DNA of 64,000 nt, taken from assembly GCF_000526515.1 (NCBI RefSeq), contig NZ_JAGF01000001.1, positions 3,038,001 to 3,102,000 on the forward strand. Direction: 5' to 3'. The notes beneath the pieces were generated by a model that saw nothing but the letters and a program-made list of their open reading frames with translations, searched no databases and was not told the DNA's origin. Both the position numbers and the translations under genes were made by a program. Of the stretch, positions 61,879 through 64,000 are shown piece by piece. The stretch is from Cellulomonas sp. KRMCY2 (lineage in GTDB: Bacteria > Actinomycetota > Actinomycetes > Actinomycetales > Cellulomonadaceae). The number at the start of each line of letters is the position of its first letter. Position 1 is the first letter of the stretch.

Positions 61879-62439
61879 ATGGACAAGCCGGTGCTGCGCG
61901 GCGAGATGGTCGTGCTGCGACCCATCCGCGCCGATGACGCCGACGCCATGTGGGAGATGGTCAACGACCCGGAGGGCATGCGCCTGACCGGGACGACGAC
62001 CGTCTTCAGCAGGGACCAGGTGGACCGGTGGTGCGCCGGGGTCTCCGCGCGGGAAGACCGGCTCGACCTGGCCATCACGCACGGCACCGACGAGTACCTC
62101 GGCGAGATCGTGCTCAACGAGATGGATGCGTACGCCCGCAGCGCGAACCTGCGCCTGGTGCTGCGACCGGGACAGCGGGGCCGGGGCTTCGGCGGTGAGG
62201 CGATCTCGCTCGTCCTGGGTCATGCCTTCGCCGAGCCCCCCGAAGGTCTCGGGCTGCACCGGGTGTCCCTCGACGTCCTGAGCATCAACCCCCGTGCCCG
62301 GATGCTCTACGAGAGCCTCGGCTTCGTGGTCGAGGGCCGGCTCCGCGAGAGCCACCGCGACGGCGACTTCTGGTGCGACAGCATCGTCATGGCCGTCCTC
62401 GAGGACGACTTCCGTGCGGCCCAGGCCACCTCCGCGTGA
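61879..62439 (+). CDS. RimJ/RimL-type GNAT acetyltransferase
   Basis: The 186-residue protein is a GNAT domain of the RimJ/RimL group that acetylates protein N-termini or small amines. It begins with GEMVVLRPIRADDADAMWEM, has the acetyl-CoA motif LRPGQRGRGFGGEAISLVL and ends with VLSINPRARMLYESLGFVVEGRLRES, the usual pattern. The ATG follows CGGAGGAACCG. Its stop overlaps the GTG of the dehydrogenase gene (GTGA), so both are translated together; why they are linked is not clear. Confidence 0.91.
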   Translation: MDKPVLRGEMVVLRPIRADDADAMWEMVNDPEGMRLTGTTTVFSRDQVDRWCAGVSAREDRLDLAITHGTDEYLGEIVLNEMDAYARSANLRLVLRPGQRGRGFGGEAISLVLGHAFAEPPEGLGLHRVSLDVLSINPRARMLYESLGFVVEGRLRESHRDGDFWCDSIVMAVLEDDFRAAQATSA

Positions 62440-63407
62440 GCGCCGGAGGCCCGGCTCGGCTGACGGTGACCCTTGCCCATGCCGACCTGCTCGAGGCCGT
62501 CGGCCACCGGCTCGCCGGCCAGGGCGACCAGGCGGCGGTCCGGCTCGTGCCCTGGGACATGCGCGGACCGCTGCCGGGCGGGACCGACCCGGCGGAGGTC
62601 GACGTCGTCGTCGTCCCGAACTACTTCGTCACTCCCGATGGGCTGCGCCGCCTGCGTGACCTGCCGAACCTGCGCGTGATCCAGCTGCCCAGCGCGGGCT
62701 ACGAGCACGCCGTGGCGTACGTCCCGGCCGGGGTCACGCTGTGCAACGGGCGCGGGGTGCACGATGCCGGGACCGCGGAGCTCGCCGTGGCACTGACGCT
62801 CGCCTCCCAGCGCGGGGTCGACGACGCGGTCCGGGCCATGGCGCAGGGCCGGTGGGCGCCGGTGCACCGGTCGTCGCTCGCCGACCGTCGGGTCATGGTG
62901 CTGGGCGCCGGGTCGATCGGCGGGGCGATCGCCCGACGGCTCGAGGCGTTCGAGGTCGACGTCGTCCTGGTCGGCCGAAAGGCCCGCGACGAGGCGATCG
63001 GCCACGTGCACGGACGTGACGAGCTCGCCACCTTGGTGCCCACGGTCGACGTCGTCATCGTGATCGTGCCGCTCTCGCCGGAGACCGCCGGCCTCGTCGA
63101 CGTGGAGTTCCTGGCGCGGATGCGCGACGGCGCCCTGCTGGTCAACGTCGCCCGCGGCAAGATCGTCGACACCGCGGCCCTGCTGGCCGAGGTGCGGTCC
63201 GGGCGGCTGCGCGCCGCGCTCGACGTCACCGACCCCGAGCCGCTGCCCGCCGACCATCCGCTGTGGCGGGCACCCGGTGTGATCATCACGCCGCACGTGG
63301 GCGGCTTCACCGACGCGACCACACCGCGGCTGGTCGGCCTGGTGCTCCGTCAGATCGGGCACCTGCTCGCCGGACGCGAGCCGGTCAACGTCGTCCTGCG
63401 GGCCTGA
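62436..63407 (+). CDS. D-isomer 2-hydroxyacid dehydrogenase
   Basis: The 323-residue NAD(P)-dependent enzyme has the Rossmann motif VLGAGSIGGAIARRLEAF (about residues 153-170) and the catalytic set: Arg in LVNVARGKIVDTAAL, Glu in DVTDPEPLPADHPLW and His in IITPHVGGFTD. This matches the D-2-hydroxyacid dehydrogenase family (phosphoglycerate-, glyoxylate- or hydroxypyruvate-type). It is shorter than SerA and lacks an ACT domain. The GTG start overlaps the stop of the preceding GNAT. The substrate is open. Confidence 0.92.
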   Translation: MSAGGPARLTVTLAHADLLEAVGHRLAGQGDQAAVRLVPWDMRGPLPGGTDPAEVDVVVVPNYFVTPDGLRRLRDLPNLRVIQLPSAGYEHAVAYVPAGVTLCNGRGVHDAGTAELAVALTLASQRGVDDAVRAMAQGRWAPVHRSSLADRRVMVLGAGSIGGAIARRLEAFEVDVVLVGRKARDEAIGHVHGRDELATLVPTVDVVIVIVPLSPETAGLVDVEFLARMRDGALLVNVARGKIVDTAALLAEVRSGRLRAALDVTDPEPLPADHPLWRAPGVIITPHVGGFTDATTPRLVGLVLRQIGHLLAGREPVNVVLRA

Positions 63408-63486
63408 GGGTCCCGGCCCGACCTGCCGGGTCTGAGGGTTCGCTCTGACCGGCCGGGTCTGAGGGTCCCGCTCCGACCGGCCGGGT
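63404..63486. repeat. 28-bp tandem repeat between convergent genes
   Basis: Three units of 28, 27 and 28 bp begin with CTGAGGGT and end with CCGGGT, at 63404-63431, 63432-63458 and 63459-63486. The first contains the stop codon of the dehydrogenase, and the last ends at the stop codon of the convergent LacI gene. GGCCGG-type stems in each unit could form terminators for both genes. Confidence 0.75.
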
Positions 63487-64000
63487 CAGATCGGCCGGCA
63501 GGACCGCCGCTCGACGAGCTCGGTGGGCAGGGTGATGTGGGTGCTGCCCTGCGTGGTCCCGTTCATCAGGCCGATCAGGAGCATGATCGCCTCCGAGCCC
63601 ATCTGGCGGATCGGCTGGTTGATCGTCGTCAGGGGCGGCCGGGTCAGTGCCGACTCGGGGACGTTGTCGAACCCGATGATCGACACGTCCTGCGGCACGG
63701 ACAGGCCGAGGGAGTACGCGACGTCCATGGTGCGGATCGCCGAGAGGTCGTTGGCCGCGAAGATCGCCGTCGGCCGCTCCCGCATGGTCAGCAGCTCGTG
63801 CGCGGGCTGGTCGGCGGTCTCCGGGCGGTAGCCGCCGACCCGCATCAGCGAGGGGTCGACAGCGATGCCGGCGTTGGCCAGCGCCTTGCGGTAGCCCTCC
63901 TCGCGCAGGCGGGCCGACTCGAGGTCCGACCGGCCGCCGAGGAAGCCGATCCGGCGGTGGCCGAGCGCCAGCAGGTGCTCGGTCGCCAGGACGGCGCCGC
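63486..64000 (-). CDS. LacI-family regulator, C-terminal part
   Basis: The frame stays open to the window end, so the N-terminal half with the helix-turn-helix is outside. About 171 residues of the effector domain remain, with HLLALGHRRIGFLGGRSDLESARLREEGYRKAL near the visible start, FAANDLSAIRTMDVAYSLGLSVP and DVSIIGFDNVPESALTRPPLTTI, all typical of sugar-responsive LacI proteins. It is the third LacI-family gene in this window and its targets lie beyond it. It converges with the dehydrogenase, separated by the 28-bp repeats. Confidence 0.93.
   Translation of the reverse strand, partial: GAVLATEHLLALGHRRIGFLGGRSDLESARLREEGYRKALANAGIAVDPSLMRVGGYRPETADQPAHELLTMRERPTAIFAANDLSAIRTMDVAYSLGLSVPQDVSIIGFDNVPESALTRPPLTTINQPIRQMGSEAIMLLIGLMNGTTQGSTHITLPTELVERRSCRPI

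Overview
The window is high-GC actinobacterial DNA, most likely from the Micrococcales and near Cellulomonadaceae. This is inferred from base composition, many GTG starts, NucS as the mismatch-repair nuclease, the complete GlgE alpha-glucan pathway, and the gene order etfBA - cysteine desulfurase - mnmA - MetE-like - ligA - gatCAB. That order is recognisable in other actinobacteria, including mycobacteria. There are no rRNA or tRNA genes, transposases, phage genes or CRISPR arrays. Both ends are cut: atpH lacks its 5' part and a LacI-family regulator lacks its N-terminal half.

Layout. 1-6854 is the end of the F1Fo ATP synthase operon (atpH-A-G-D-C), followed by a DUF2550 membrane protein, nucS and pdxH. 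6855-16543 is a sugar-utilisation locus: LacI regulator, binding protein, two permeases and a GH31 alpha-xylosidase on the plus strand, a convergent second LacI regulator, and a divergent GH1 beta-glucosidase. A strong promoter with a palindromic LacI-type operator precedes the first regulator, and no transport ATPase is encoded. 16578-19427 holds a small Cys/His protein, a HAD phosphatase and two alpha/beta hydrolases. 19530-26090 holds a long DivIVA/Scy-like coiled-coil protein with an overlapping small gene, and a divergent set of envelope proteins ending in a thioredoxin-TPR protein without active-site cysteines.

26153-39174 is the alpha-glucan region: glgE-treS-mak-glgB on the minus strand, glgP divergent from it, and glgX convergent with glgP. 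Together they convert trehalose to maltose, maltose 1-phosphate and branched glucan, and break the glucan down again. An operator with the same AAGCGCTT core as the sugar locus lies between glgE and glgP.

39351-43434 holds etfB, etfA, an APH-like kinase (minus strand) and a cysteine desulfurase. 43576-50464 interrupts the housekeeping order with a DUF6318 lipoprotein, a PKD-domain protein, an ECF sigma/anti-sigma pair, a GNAT-AAA+ ATPase fusion, a GH5 mannanase-like enzyme and a membrane protein. 50651-63407 returns to housekeeping: mnmA, a MetE-like protein without cysteine, ligA with an insertion, a GNAT, a small conserved protein, a two-component system, gatCAB, another GNAT and a hydroxyacid dehydrogenase.

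A recurrent feature is short tandem repeats placed exactly between genes, with periods of about 10, 16, 17, 20 and 28 bp. The most striking is a set of three 20-bp direct copies facing three inverted copies between glgP and glgX. The strongest candidates for new biology are the GNAT-AAA+ fusion and its accessory block, the 20-bp repeat array, and the proposed xyloglucan-oligosaccharide locus.
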